This document shows positions 1 to 5,453 of a stretch of 5,453 nt of DNA, in pieces. The position numbers were made by a program, and so were the translations under genes. The first letter of the stretch is position 1; the number at the start of each line of letters is the position of its first letter. Under the pieces are notes generated by a model. That model had not been told where the DNA came from and did not search any database. It was given only the letters and a program-made list of their open reading frames with translations. Location: positions 1 to 5,453 of the forward strand of contig JAUYES010000519.1 of NCBI GenBank assembly GCA_030691225.1. The letters are read 5' to 3'. Source of the stretch: Holophaga sp. (GTDB lineage Bacteria > Acidobacteriota > Holophagae > Holophagales > Holophagaceae).

Positions 1-5
1 CTCCC

Positions 6-764
6 ATGTTCACGCACGCTATCTGCCGGAAACCAGGCCTCAATTTTTCGCATGGATTGACGACCGTCCAAGGCGTTAAACCCGATTACGCGCTGATGAT
101 GACTCAGCATGATGCCTACGTCGACGCGCTCAAGAAGCTAGGCCTGCAGGTGGAGGTGCTGGAGCCCTTAGGAGAATTCCCGGATGCCTATTTCGTGGAA
201 GATGCCGCCATCGTTACCGCTGAACTCGCCATCGTCACCCGACCCGGCGCCAAGGCTCGGCGCGGTGAGGCCCCTGCCCTGGAACCGGTGCTGGCCAAAT
301 ATCGCCCCATCGCGCATATCCAGGCGCCCGGAAAATTGGATGGTGGCGATGTGCTCATCGTTGGCCATCACGCGCTGATTGGCGTTTCGGAACGCAGCAA
401 TCCCGAAGGCGCAGAACAACTCGGCGAGCTGCTTGAGGCAAAGGGCTATGCCTGGACTGCAGTGCCTGTGGCCGAAGGGCTGCATTTCAAATCCAGCGTG
501 AATTGGGTGGGTGGGAAATACCTCCTAGTTACCGAAGATTTCGCGGGCATGGATGAGCTGGAAGGTTTCCGGCAAATCGTGGTGGATCCCGCCGAAACCT
601 ATTCGGCCAATGTCCTGTGGATTAACGGGACTCTCCTGATGCCCAAGGGCTATCCTCTGACCCGCAAGAAGCTCGAAGCCCTGGGGCAGCCCATTGTGGA
701 ACTCGATACCAGCGAGGCCCGCAAAATGGATGGTGGGCTCACCTGCATGTCCCTGAGGTTTTGA
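6..764 (+). CDS. Dimethylarginine dimethylaminohydrolase (DDAH)-like guanidino-modifying enzyme
   Basis: A 252-residue protein matching the bacterial DDAH family in length and along its whole sequence, from the N-terminal MFTHAICRKPG to the C-terminal DGGLTCMSLRF. DDAH hydrolyses N-methylated arginines to citrulline and a methylamine, using a covalent thiouronium intermediate on cysteine. Expected active-site residues are visible: nucleophile Cys247, His160 (in GLHFKSS), an acidic residue in LDGGDV (Asp112 or close by), substrate-binding Asp60, Glu65 and Asp66 (FPDAYFVEDAA), Arg85/86 and Arg130. There is no signal peptide, so it should be cytosolic. Only five bases precede the ATG, so its ribosome binding site is outside view, but the family N-terminus supports this start. 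The YeiH-like gene follows directly and is probably co-transcribed. Family membership is firm; the true substrate (methylarginine, arginine or another guanidine) cannot be read from sequence. Confidence 0.93.
   Translation: MFTHAICRKPGLNFSHGLTTVQGVKPDYALMMTQHDAYVDALKKLGLQVEVLEPLGEFPDAYFVEDAAIVTAELAIVTRPGAKARRGEAPALEPVLAKYRPIAHIQAPGKLDGGDVLIVGHHALIGVSERSNPEGAEQLGELLEAKGYAWTAVPVAEGLHFKSSVNWVGGKYLLVTEDFAGMDELEGFRQIVVDPAETYSANVLWINGTLLMPKGYPLTRKKLEALGQPIVELDTSEARKMDGGLTCMSLRF
755..758 (+). promoter_or_regulatory. Shine-Dalgarno GAGG that supports a CTG start at 766
   Basis: GAGG lies inside the last codons of the DDAH-like gene, seven bases before the in-frame CTG at 766. No comparable position can serve the ATG at 841, which is preceded by GGCAAGCC. 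The site therefore favours the upstream non-AUG start of the membrane protein and suggests its translation is linked to that of the preceding gene. Confidence 0.5.
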
Positions 765-765
765 G

Positions 766-1728
766 CTGATAGCTATCTGGATCATTCTGGGTGGGCTGCT
801 CTGCCTGCTGCCGGGAATTCCTTACCTGCATTGGCAAGCCATGCCCGCCTGGGGAGGGCTACTGCTAGGTGTTGCCATGGCGCTGACCATGGGCAACCCA
901 CACCTTGCGCGCACCCGCGCCCTGACACCAAAACTTCTCGCCGGATCCGTGGTGGGCCTGGGGGCCGCCATGGATCTAAGGGTCGTGGCGGTGGTTGGTG
1001 TGCAGGGCGTTGGCTACACCTTGGTGGGGATCACCGCGACGCTCTGCCTTGGCGTGTTCCTCGGGAGATGGTTGGCCATTCGGCGTAACACCTCATGGCT
1101 GGTGAGTATCGGCACCGCCATCTGTGGAGGTAGCGCCATTGCGGCAGCGGCTCCGGTGCTGCGTGCCGACGAAGAAGATACGAGTCTTGCCCTGGCCACC
1201 GTTTTCCTGCTGAATGCGCTGGCTCTATTGCTGTTTCCATTTATCGGTCACGCGCTGCATCTGAGCGAACGTGCCTTTGGGCTCTGGGCAGCCTTGGCGA
1301 TTCACGATACCTCTAGCGTGGTGGGCGCCTCCGCCATGTATGGCAACGAGGCGCTGATGGTGGCTACCACCACGAAGTTGGCTCGGGCTTTGTGGATTGT
1401 GCCGTTGACGCTCGGGCTGGGATTTTGGGTGGCGCGTCGGGAGTCCTGCGAGGCAGCTCCGGTGAAGGCACCGCGCCCTTGGTTCATCCTAGGGTTTTTA
1501 GTTATGGCGGCCTTAGTGACCTTGGTGCCAGTGCTGCAGCCCCTTGGCCTCGGAGTGGCGGCCATCGCCAAACGTAGCCTGGTTTTAACCCTGTTCCTGC
1601 TAGGCCTGGGGCTCAGCCGCGCCAGTATTGCCAAGATGGGACCTAAGCCCATTCTGCAAGGGCTACTGCTGTGGCTGATGGTGGCAGGGGCTACGCTCGG
1701 TGCGATTCTCGCGGGCTGGGTTCGCTAG
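766..1728 (+). CDS. YeiH/UPF0324-family putative sulfate exporter-like membrane protein
   Basis: A hydrophobic protein of about 320 residues resembling the YeiH family (Cons_hypoth698, 'putative sulfate exporter'), an inner-membrane family whose substrates are mostly unproven. Family signatures are visible: GTAICGGSAIAAAAPV at residues 116-131 and AIHDTSSVVGAS near 178-189, with about ten membrane segments predicted by eye. The first in-frame ATG is at 841, but the reading frame is open from 757 and codes for IAIWIILGGLLCLLPGI, a clear membrane helix that matches the extra N-terminal helix of YeiH proteins. I therefore place the start at CTG 766, one base after the DDAH stop and seven bases after GAGG. 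If only ATG/GTG/TTG are allowed, the gene would be 841-1728 (295 residues) and lack helix 1. Family call is strong; substrate and exact start are inferred. Confidence 0.85.
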   Translation: MIAIWIILGGLLCLLPGIPYLHWQAMPAWGGLLLGVAMALTMGNPHLARTRALTPKLLAGSVVGLGAAMDLRVVAVVGVQGVGYTLVGITATLCLGVFLGRWLAIRRNTSWLVSIGTAICGGSAIAAAAPVLRADEEDTSLALATVFLLNALALLLFPFIGHALHLSERAFGLWAALAIHDTSSVVGASAMYGNEALMVATTTKLARALWIVPLTLGLGFWVARRESCEAAPVKAPRPWFILGFLVMAALVTLVPVLQPLGLGVAAIAKRSLVLTLFLLGLGLSRASIAKMGPKPILQGLLLWLMVAGATLGAILAGWVR

Positions 1729-1731
1729 GTT

Positions 1732-2106
1732 CTAAACTTCGGCGATGAGTTCGATTTCCACCTTGGCGGCGCGGGGCAGGGCAGCGACTTGCACGGTGCT
1801 GCGGGCAGGCTTGGCCTGGCCCAGATGCTTTTCATAAACGCCATTGAAGGCGGCAAAATCAGCCAAGTCGGTGAGAAAAACCGTGGTCTTGGCCACGCGG
1901 TCCCAGTTCGTGCCAGCGGCTTCGAGCACGGCATCGAGGTTGGCCAGCACGCGCTCCGTCTGTGCCTCGATGGAACCCGTCACCATCTCCATGGTTTCGG
2001 GGATAAGGGGAATCTGCCCTGCGGTGAACAGCAAATTGCCAACAATTTTGGCCTGGCTGTAGGGACCGATGGCGGCGGGTGCTTTTGGGGTGGCAACGGT
2101 TTTCAT
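1732..2106 (-). CDS. ridA: RidA (YjgF/YER057c/UK114) family enamine/imine deaminase
   Basis: A 124-residue protein with the full RidA fold length. RidA proteins are trimeric cytosolic enzymes that hydrolyse reactive enamines/imines, such as 2-aminoacrylate released by PLP-dependent serine/threonine dehydratases, to ketoacids and ammonia. Compared from memory with E. coli RidA, the key arginine (Arg102 in PARST, equal to Arg105), Tyr16 in GPYSQA and Glu117 (equal to Glu120) are kept. Ala29 in FTAGQIP replaces Ser30, and Thr104 replaces Cys107. The reading frame extends upstream to 2211, but ATG 2104-2106 gives the family N-terminus (MKTVATPKAPAAIGPYSQA) and has GGAG seven bases ahead. The gene converges with the YeiH-like gene and diverges from the diguanylate cyclase. 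The retained arginine points to the catalytically active RidA subgroup. Confidence 0.95.
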   Translation of the reverse strand: MKTVATPKAPAAIGPYSQAKIVGNLLFTAGQIPLIPETMEMVTGSIEAQTERVLANLDAVLEAAGTNWDRVAKTTVFLTDLADFAAFNGVYEKHLGQAKPARSTVQVAALPRAAKVEIELIAEV

Positions 2107-2113
2107 GGCAGGA

Positions 2114-2117
2114 CTCC
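2114..2117 (-). promoter_or_regulatory. Shine-Dalgarno GGAG of ridA
   Basis: The top strand reads CTCC here, giving GGAG on the minus strand seven bases before the ATG at 2106. It decides the ridA start against the longer open frame reaching 2211. Confidence 0.7.
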
Positions 2118-2223
2118 AGGAGTAAGGGTGTTCGTGGCCAAAGGGTGAGCCAGGGGACTTCAAGCAGTTTATCCGCAAGCCTTTGAGCGGGATCGCTGGG
2201 AACAGATTCATAGCTGTGCCAAA

Positions 2224-2240
2224 GTCTGATGGGTACAGAC
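2224..2240. repeat. Short inverted repeat GTCTG-7 nt-CAGAC upstream of the cyclase gene
   Basis: GTCTG at 2224-2228 and CAGAC at 2236-2240 are exact reverse complements separated by ATGGGTA. The position, 25 bases before the start codon, would suit an operator or a leader hairpin, but five-base arms are common by chance. Confidence 0.3.
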
Positions 2241-2252
2241 AAGAACACTTCC

Positions 2253-2256
2253 AGGA
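2253..2256 (+). promoter_or_regulatory. Shine-Dalgarno AGGA of the diguanylate cyclase gene
   Basis: AGGA in CCAGGAAGC lies nine bases ahead of ATG 2266 and supports that start. An ATG at 2229 is in another frame, which does not fit the receiver domain. Confidence 0.6.
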
Positions 2257-2265
2257 AGCTGCGGC

Positions 2266-4035
2266 ATGGCCATCGATTCCTATACTCCGTCCACTCGGCC
2301 CACGGTGCTGGTGGTGGACGATTCGCGTGCGGCCCTAGATGGCCTCTGCAATCTGCTCAACGCGGATTGGAATGCGCTGTTTGGGCTCAATGGTTTGGAG
2401 GCGCTGGCGCTGGCGACTTCGGAATCCCCTGACCTCATCGTGCTGGATGTTGCGATGCCGGGCATGGATGGGTACGAGGTGCTCCGTCGACTGAAGGAAG
2501 GGCCTGCGACTCGTCATATTCCGGTGATCTTCCTCACGGCGCCTGGCCCCAATGTAAGCGAAGCCAGGGCCTTGGATTTGGGGGCCATCGATTTCATCAC
2601 GAAGCCATACAATCCAGCCATTCTGAAAGCGCGGATGCATAACCAGCTGGCTTACAAGCGCAGCCTGGACCAAGCCATGGCGCTATCTCTAGGCGATGCC
2701 CTTACGGGGATTGCCAATCGCCGCCGCTTCGATGATCACCTCGAACAAGAGTGGAACCACGGGCTGCGGACTCAAAAACCGCTCTCAATGATTCTGATGG
2801 ACATCGATCACTTCAAACGCTTCAACGACGCCCTTGGGCATCCCGCAGGGGACGATTGCTTGAAGCGCGTGGCCGCAGTGCTTAATGCCTCCCTGAAGCG
2901 TTCCTTGGATTTTGTCGCTCGGTACGGCGGGGAAGAATTTGTGTGTGTGCTTTCCGATACCAATACCGAAGGCGCCGTGGAAGTCGCGCAGCGCATCGCG
3001 ACGAACTTGGCGGCCGCTCGGATTCCTCATCCCGATTCACCTGTTTCCCCGAATGTGACTCTGAGCATGGGCGTGGCCACCTGCATCCCGGTTCACGAAT
3101 TGCTTCCGGTGGATCTTACTCTGGAGGCAGACCACCGCCTTTATGAAGCTAAGCGATTGGGGCGGAATCGTGTGCATTGGGAAGCGGTGGTTGAGGTTCC
3201 CCCAGCCCCCGAATCCCCAGGGATTCTGTTGGTGGAGGACGATGCGGCGCAGCGGGCAATAATCCTTGGGCGACTCTCGACCTTCGATCTGGATGTGCAG
3301 TGGGTTCCCAGTGTGGGCGAAGCCATGACTGCTATCTTGCGGCGGCCTCCGGCCTTGATTCTCAGCGCTGGAAGCCTGCCCGGTAGCGATGGCTACTCCC
3401 TCTGTCAGTGGATTCGAGAAGATCAAAGTCTGGCCCGAATCCCCTTTGTCATCTTGGCTTCGCCATGGGATGGACCCAAGGAATTGAGTTGGGAGGCCGG
3501 TGCGGATGATCGCATTCTGAAAAACGAAGAAGAAACGGTATTTCGGGCCAGAATCGCCCTGCTTCTGGAACTTGGGGCTTCTCTTCAATCCAGCCAATTC
3601 GTCACCTCGGGAGCGGGCATCCTACTGCTGTCGCCGCCTGGTGCATTGCGCTCGATGGTGCTTTCTCAGCTTTCCCTGGAAGGCATTCGAACGACGTTTG
3701 CATCGAATTTGGAAGAAGCCTTGGCGGCGCTCCGCCTTGAGGCACCGGATGCGCTCATTCTTGATTTGGATCTTCTGGACGGTTCACCCGCGGAGAATCT
3801 GGACCAGATGCGCGCCTTCCCCGGTTGCCTTCGATTACCCATCTTGGTGCTGGCGGGACGGGATCAAGCGCTCTTGGTGGATGCCTTGGATTCGCGGATT
3901 CAAGATCGCCTAGAAACGCCGCTGGATCCCGATGAGTGTCGCCTCCGAGCCCGGCTTTTAATTCGATGCGCCCAGGCGCGGCATCGAGCGCAGGGGTTGG
4001 GAACCCGCACGTTTACGCCGCTACCAGCGACTTAG
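2266..4035 (+). CDS. Response regulator diguanylate cyclase, REC-GGDEF-REC-REC
   Basis: A 589-residue soluble signalling protein that should make cyclic di-GMP from two GTP. Receiver 1 (about 13-130) is complete: Asp18/Asp19, phosphoacceptor Asp61, Thr91 and Lys113. The GGDEF domain (about 138-305) has DALTGIANRRRF, DIDHFKRFND, GHPAGDD, the active-site GGEEF at 221-225 and an inhibitory RxxD site (RSLD, 212-215) exactly five residues before it, so it looks active and product-inhibited. A proline-rich linker (about 308-318) leads to receiver 2 (319-440), which keeps EDD (324-326) and Lys419 but has Ser367 in place of the phosphoacceptor. Receiver 3 (450-570) keeps Asp500 but has SPP where the acidic pair should be and Thr551 in place of lysine. 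No membrane segments or signal peptide. PleD-like in parts, but PleD has both receivers before GGDEF. A partner kinase is not in view. Confidence 0.95.
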   Translation: MAIDSYTPSTRPTVLVVDDSRAALDGLCNLLNADWNALFGLNGLEALALATSESPDLIVLDVAMPGMDGYEVLRRLKEGPATRHIPVIFLTAPGPNVSEARALDLGAIDFITKPYNPAILKARMHNQLAYKRSLDQAMALSLGDALTGIANRRRFDDHLEQEWNHGLRTQKPLSMILMDIDHFKRFNDALGHPAGDDCLKRVAAVLNASLKRSLDFVARYGGEEFVCVLSDTNTEGAVEVAQRIATNLAAARIPHPDSPVSPNVTLSMGVATCIPVHELLPVDLTLEADHRLYEAKRLGRNRVHWEAVVEVPPAPESPGILLVEDDAAQRAIILGRLSTFDLDVQWVPSVGEAMTAILRRPPALILSAGSLPGSDGYSLCQWIREDQSLARIPFVILASPWDGPKELSWEAGADDRILKNEEETVFRARIALLLELGASLQSSQFVTSGAGILLLSPPGALRSMVLSQLSLEGIRTTFASNLEEALAALRLEAPDALILDLDLLDGSPAENLDQMRAFPGCLRLPILVLAGRDQALLVDALDSRIQDRLETPLDPDECRLRARLLIRCAQARHRAQGLGTRTFTPLPAT

Positions 4036-4054
4036 GCGCCGAAAGTCTTTTTTT
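4029..4054 (+). terminator. Possible weak intrinsic terminator across the cyclase stop codon
   Basis: GACTT (4029-4033) can pair with AAGTC (4043-4047) around a nine-base loop, and seven T residues follow at once (4048-4054). The stem begins inside the coding region and includes part of the TAG stop. The stem is short and only partly GC, so efficiency is doubtful. On the opposite strand the T run becomes an A run before the stem, so this would not stop the SWIM gene transcript well. Confidence 0.4.
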
Positions 4055-4066
4055 GGGAAAGGTCTC

Positions 4067-5038
4067 TTACTTGCTCCAGCGCCGCTTCTTGCCGCGCCAA
4101 TTTCGATTGGCAGGGGGCGCTGGCGGTGGGATGGGGCTCTCGAAGGGAGAGGCGGGAGCTGCTTCACCAGGCAGAGCGTCTGGGTCTTCCAAGGTGCCAA
4201 TGCCTTCCTCGATTTGTGTCTGCACGACCTGAGCCGTGCGGTGCATGAGGGCAGCGAGGCAGAGGCTGGCTTCGATGCGCGCATGTGGCAGGGGGCCGAG
4301 TTGAACGAACACACTGGGATCGCTGGGCAGATTGCGGGGGATGATGATTTCGGGAAGCGCTCCCGCCAGCACATCGTATTCATCGGGGTCCACGCGAAGC
4401 CAGGGATCGATGAAGGGGTTTTTGTGGGCCAGCATTTCAGATAAAGGGATTACCTTTTTTTGCCTTCCGCGCTTGCGAGGCGAAGGTTCTGCGCCATCGG
4501 TGGTGGCATCGAGTTGCGCCTGAAGAGCTTCCAGGATCTGATCCTTGGTTTTCCCGCGGAGATCGAAGAGCAGCCAGGGATCACGATCCAGAGCCTCGGC
4601 CATGATGTAGCACGATGCCGCTACATGCTTGCAGGGATTGGCCCAATCGGGACAATCGCAATGCGTTTGGAGTTCCTTAGGCACGCGAGGATAAAGGCTG
4701 GCGCCTGCTTCGCGGAAGGTTTCATCGAGTCCCTGGGGCATTTCTCCGGCCAGCAGACTGGCGACGAATCGACTCTCCAGGGCGATGCGCTCCAGGGCCT
4801 TTTCCCACTGGGCGGGGCTGAGGGCAGGTAGGCCCAGAGTCACGTTATAGGTTTTGCGACCGTGCACCTTGGCTTGAATCTCACCGGGTTTGACGGTGAA
4901 GTGACTGACGGCGCCTTCCTCTGCGTATTTTTTCCCTCGGGGGAGACGATTCTCGTAATCGTCGCCGAGTTGTTCCAAGCCTCGAATCCAGAGACGACCC
5001 CACCACGTTGTTCCAAAGCGTTCGCTGGAGTGCATCAT
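4067..5038 (-). CDS. SWIM zinc-finger domain protein, partner of SNF2 helicase
   Basis: A 323-residue protein. The zinc-binding SWIM motif CxC-x6-CxH is clear: Cys127, Cys129, Cys136, His138 (HCDCPDWANPCKHVAA). The N-terminus (TWWGRLWIRGLEQL, then RGKKYAEEGAVSHF) is typical of bacterial SWIM proteins encoded beside SNF2-type ATPases. SWIM domains are thought to bind DNA or protein; no enzymatic role is visible. After the finger come a helical stretch (140-175), a basic patch (SPRKRGRQKK, 186-195), a folded-looking region to about 280, and a Pro/Ala-rich tail ending in a strongly basic RNWRGKKRRWSK that may contact nucleic acid. ATG 5036-5038 overlaps the SNF2 stop as ATGA; a second ATG follows directly (5033-5035). 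A chromatin- or repair-like role with the SNF2 ATPase is inferred only from association. Confidence 0.9.
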   Translation of the reverse strand: MMHSSERFGTTWWGRLWIRGLEQLGDDYENRLPRGKKYAEEGAVSHFTVKPGEIQAKVHGRKTYNVTLGLPALSPAQWEKALERIALESRFVASLLAGEMPQGLDETFREAGASLYPRVPKELQTHCDCPDWANPCKHVAASCYIMAEALDRDPWLLFDLRGKTKDQILEALQAQLDATTDGAEPSPRKRGRQKKVIPLSEMLAHKNPFIDPWLRVDPDEYDVLAGALPEIIIPRNLPSDPSVFVQLGPLPHARIEASLCLAALMHRTAQVVQTQIEEGIGTLEDPDALPGEAAPASPFESPIPPPAPPANRNWRGKKRRWSK

Positions 5039-5453
5039 CCGATCACCCCTTTCTTCGCCGTTATTCGTCGCCGAGGAGCGGGTTTGGTTGCCAGCCCTTG
5101 GCGTACGAGTTTGGGTGCTGCGGGTTCCGTCTTGGGTGCGGGCGGTGCGACTTCGGTAACTTCTGGTTCAAGAATTTTCGGGTTCTCGGTAGCGATGGGC
5201 GGAACGACAGTCTTCACGACGTCACGCTTGGGTGCAGCAGTGGGTGCTGGCGTTGCGGCGGGCGGGATCGAAAGCGAAGGAAGATTCAAGTCTTCATCGG
5301 TCATTAAATCAACATCCGTATCCAGCGCTACCAGGCGACGCAGGGCATCGTCATCGAGTTCGGTTAGCCAGCCTTCGCCGCTGCCCACCACCCGGTCTGC
5401 GAGATCACGTTTGCTTTCCAGCATGGCGTCGATCTTTTCTTCCAGCGTGCCCA
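5035..5453 (-). CDS. SNF2-type helicase (SWI2/SNF2 ATPase), C-terminal end only
   Basis: The last 138 residues of a gene that starts beyond the right edge. The first visible residues, GTLEEKIDAMLESK, then RDLADRVVGSGEGWLTEL, are the characteristic end of the second helicase lobe of bacterial SNF2 proteins, followed by the usual short Asp/Leu-rich stretch (DDDALRRLVALD). Most relatives stop about there. Here some 90 further residues follow: an acidic piece (DTDVDLMTDEDLNL), a long Pro/Ala/Thr-rich low-complexity segment and a basic end (PAPRRRITAKKG). This tail is probably disordered and may be a flexible tether or nucleic-acid contact. SNF2 ATPases translocate on double-stranded DNA and remodel protein-DNA complexes; the motor motifs themselves are outside view. 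The stop overlaps the SWIM gene start by four bases. Confidence 0.88.
   Translation of the reverse strand, partial: GTLEEKIDAMLESKRDLADRVVGSGEGWLTELDDDALRRLVALDTDVDLMTDEDLNLPSLSIPPAATPAPTAAPKRDVVKTVVPPIATENPKILEPEVTEVAPPAPKTEPAAPKLVRQGLATKPAPRRRITAKKGVIG
5041..5052 (-). promoter_or_regulatory. Extended Shine-Dalgarno AAAGGGGTGATC before the SWIM gene
   Basis: On the minus strand AAAGGGGTGATC closely matches the complement of the usual bacterial 16S rRNA 3' end (AAGGAGGTGATC), with GGGG seven bases before ATG 5038. It lies within the last codons of the SNF2 gene (encoding KKGVI), so the downstream gene can be re-initiated by terminating ribosomes. Confidence 0.65.

Larger units (their letters stand above)
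2107..2265. promoter_or_regulatory. Divergent intergenic region between ridA and the diguanylate cyclase gene
   Basis: This 159-base gap must hold the promoters for both outward-reading genes unless transcription enters from further away. I found no convincing -35/-10 pair on either strand. TTGAGC at 2183-2188 is a possible -35 for the + strand, but no good -10 follows at the right distance. A short perfect inverted repeat (GTCTG/CAGAC, 2224-2240) lies 25 bases ahead of the cyclase start, and AAGGGTG occurs twice (2124-2130 and 2141-2147). Confidence 0.4.

Noticed and set aside
1302..1652. 116-codon minus-strand open frame opposite the YeiH-like gene
   Set aside because: Arg/Pro/Thr-rich antisense translation of a membrane protein gene with no recognisable motifs; a shadow.
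2124..2147. Direct repeat AAGGGTG at 2124-2130 and 2141-2147 upstream of ridA
   Set aside because: Seven-base matches 17 bases apart are weak evidence, lie between the ridA start and any likely promoter, and show no accompanying palindrome.
2200..2225. TTTGGCAC on the minus strand resembling the -24 box of a sigma-54 promoter for ridA
   Set aside because: The required GC of the -12 box is absent at the fixed ten-base distance (AA is found there), so it is not a credible sigma-54 promoter.
1859..2248. 129-codon minus-strand open frame overlapping ridA in another frame
   Set aside because: It overlaps almost all of the well-supported ridA gene and its composition (many His, Arg and Gly) is that of an out-of-frame translation.
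3037..3597. Long open frame (186 codons) on the minus strand inside the cyclase gene
   Set aside because: It is fully antisense to a gene with clear domain motifs, has no recognisable family features, and is explained by the codon pattern of the opposite strand.
4443..4462. T-rich run (ACCTTTTTTTG) that could be a terminator
   Set aside because: It is inside the SWIM gene coding for the basic QKKV stretch, and no stem precedes it on either strand.

Overview
The window holds six protein-coding genes packed with little space between them. From left to right: a dimethylarginine dimethylaminohydrolase (DDAH)-like enzyme and a YeiH-family membrane protein on the + strand (6-1728), a RidA-type enamine/imine deaminase on the - strand (1732-2106), a 589-residue response regulator/diguanylate cyclase on the + strand (2266-4035), and a SWIM zinc-finger protein followed on its right by the 3' end of a SNF2-type helicase, both on the - strand (4067-5453). 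No tRNA, rRNA, CRISPR array or insertion sequence was seen. No region longer than about 160 bases lacks a gene.

The organism looks like a free-living, moderately GC-rich, Gram-negative-like bacterium. This rests on purine-rich Shine-Dalgarno sequences, c-di-GMP signalling, and an extended match to the 16S rRNA 3' end before the SWIM gene. Acidobacteriota (for example Holophagae relatives) would fit, but this is a guess from general gene style and no marker gene is present to confirm it.

Layout. DDAH and the YeiH-like gene form a tight pair: the membrane protein's first helix is encoded directly after the DDAH stop, so its real start is almost certainly upstream of the first in-frame ATG, probably a CTG at 766. 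This pair runs head-on into ridA, with only 3 bases between the two stop codons. ridA and the diguanylate cyclase gene diverge from a 159-base intergenic region. The cyclase gene converges with the SWIM gene, and a weak stem followed by seven T residues sits across the cyclase stop codon. The SNF2 and SWIM genes overlap by 4 bases (ATGA), so they are very likely translationally coupled and work together.

The most unusual item is the cyclase. Its order is receiver, GGDEF, receiver, receiver. The first receiver and the GGDEF domain keep all key residues, including the inhibitory RxxD site, while the two C-terminal receivers have lost different parts of the phosphorylation site. I see no convincing new defence system or mobile element. 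The SNF2-SWIM pair is a known but poorly understood bacterial association, and only part of it is visible here.
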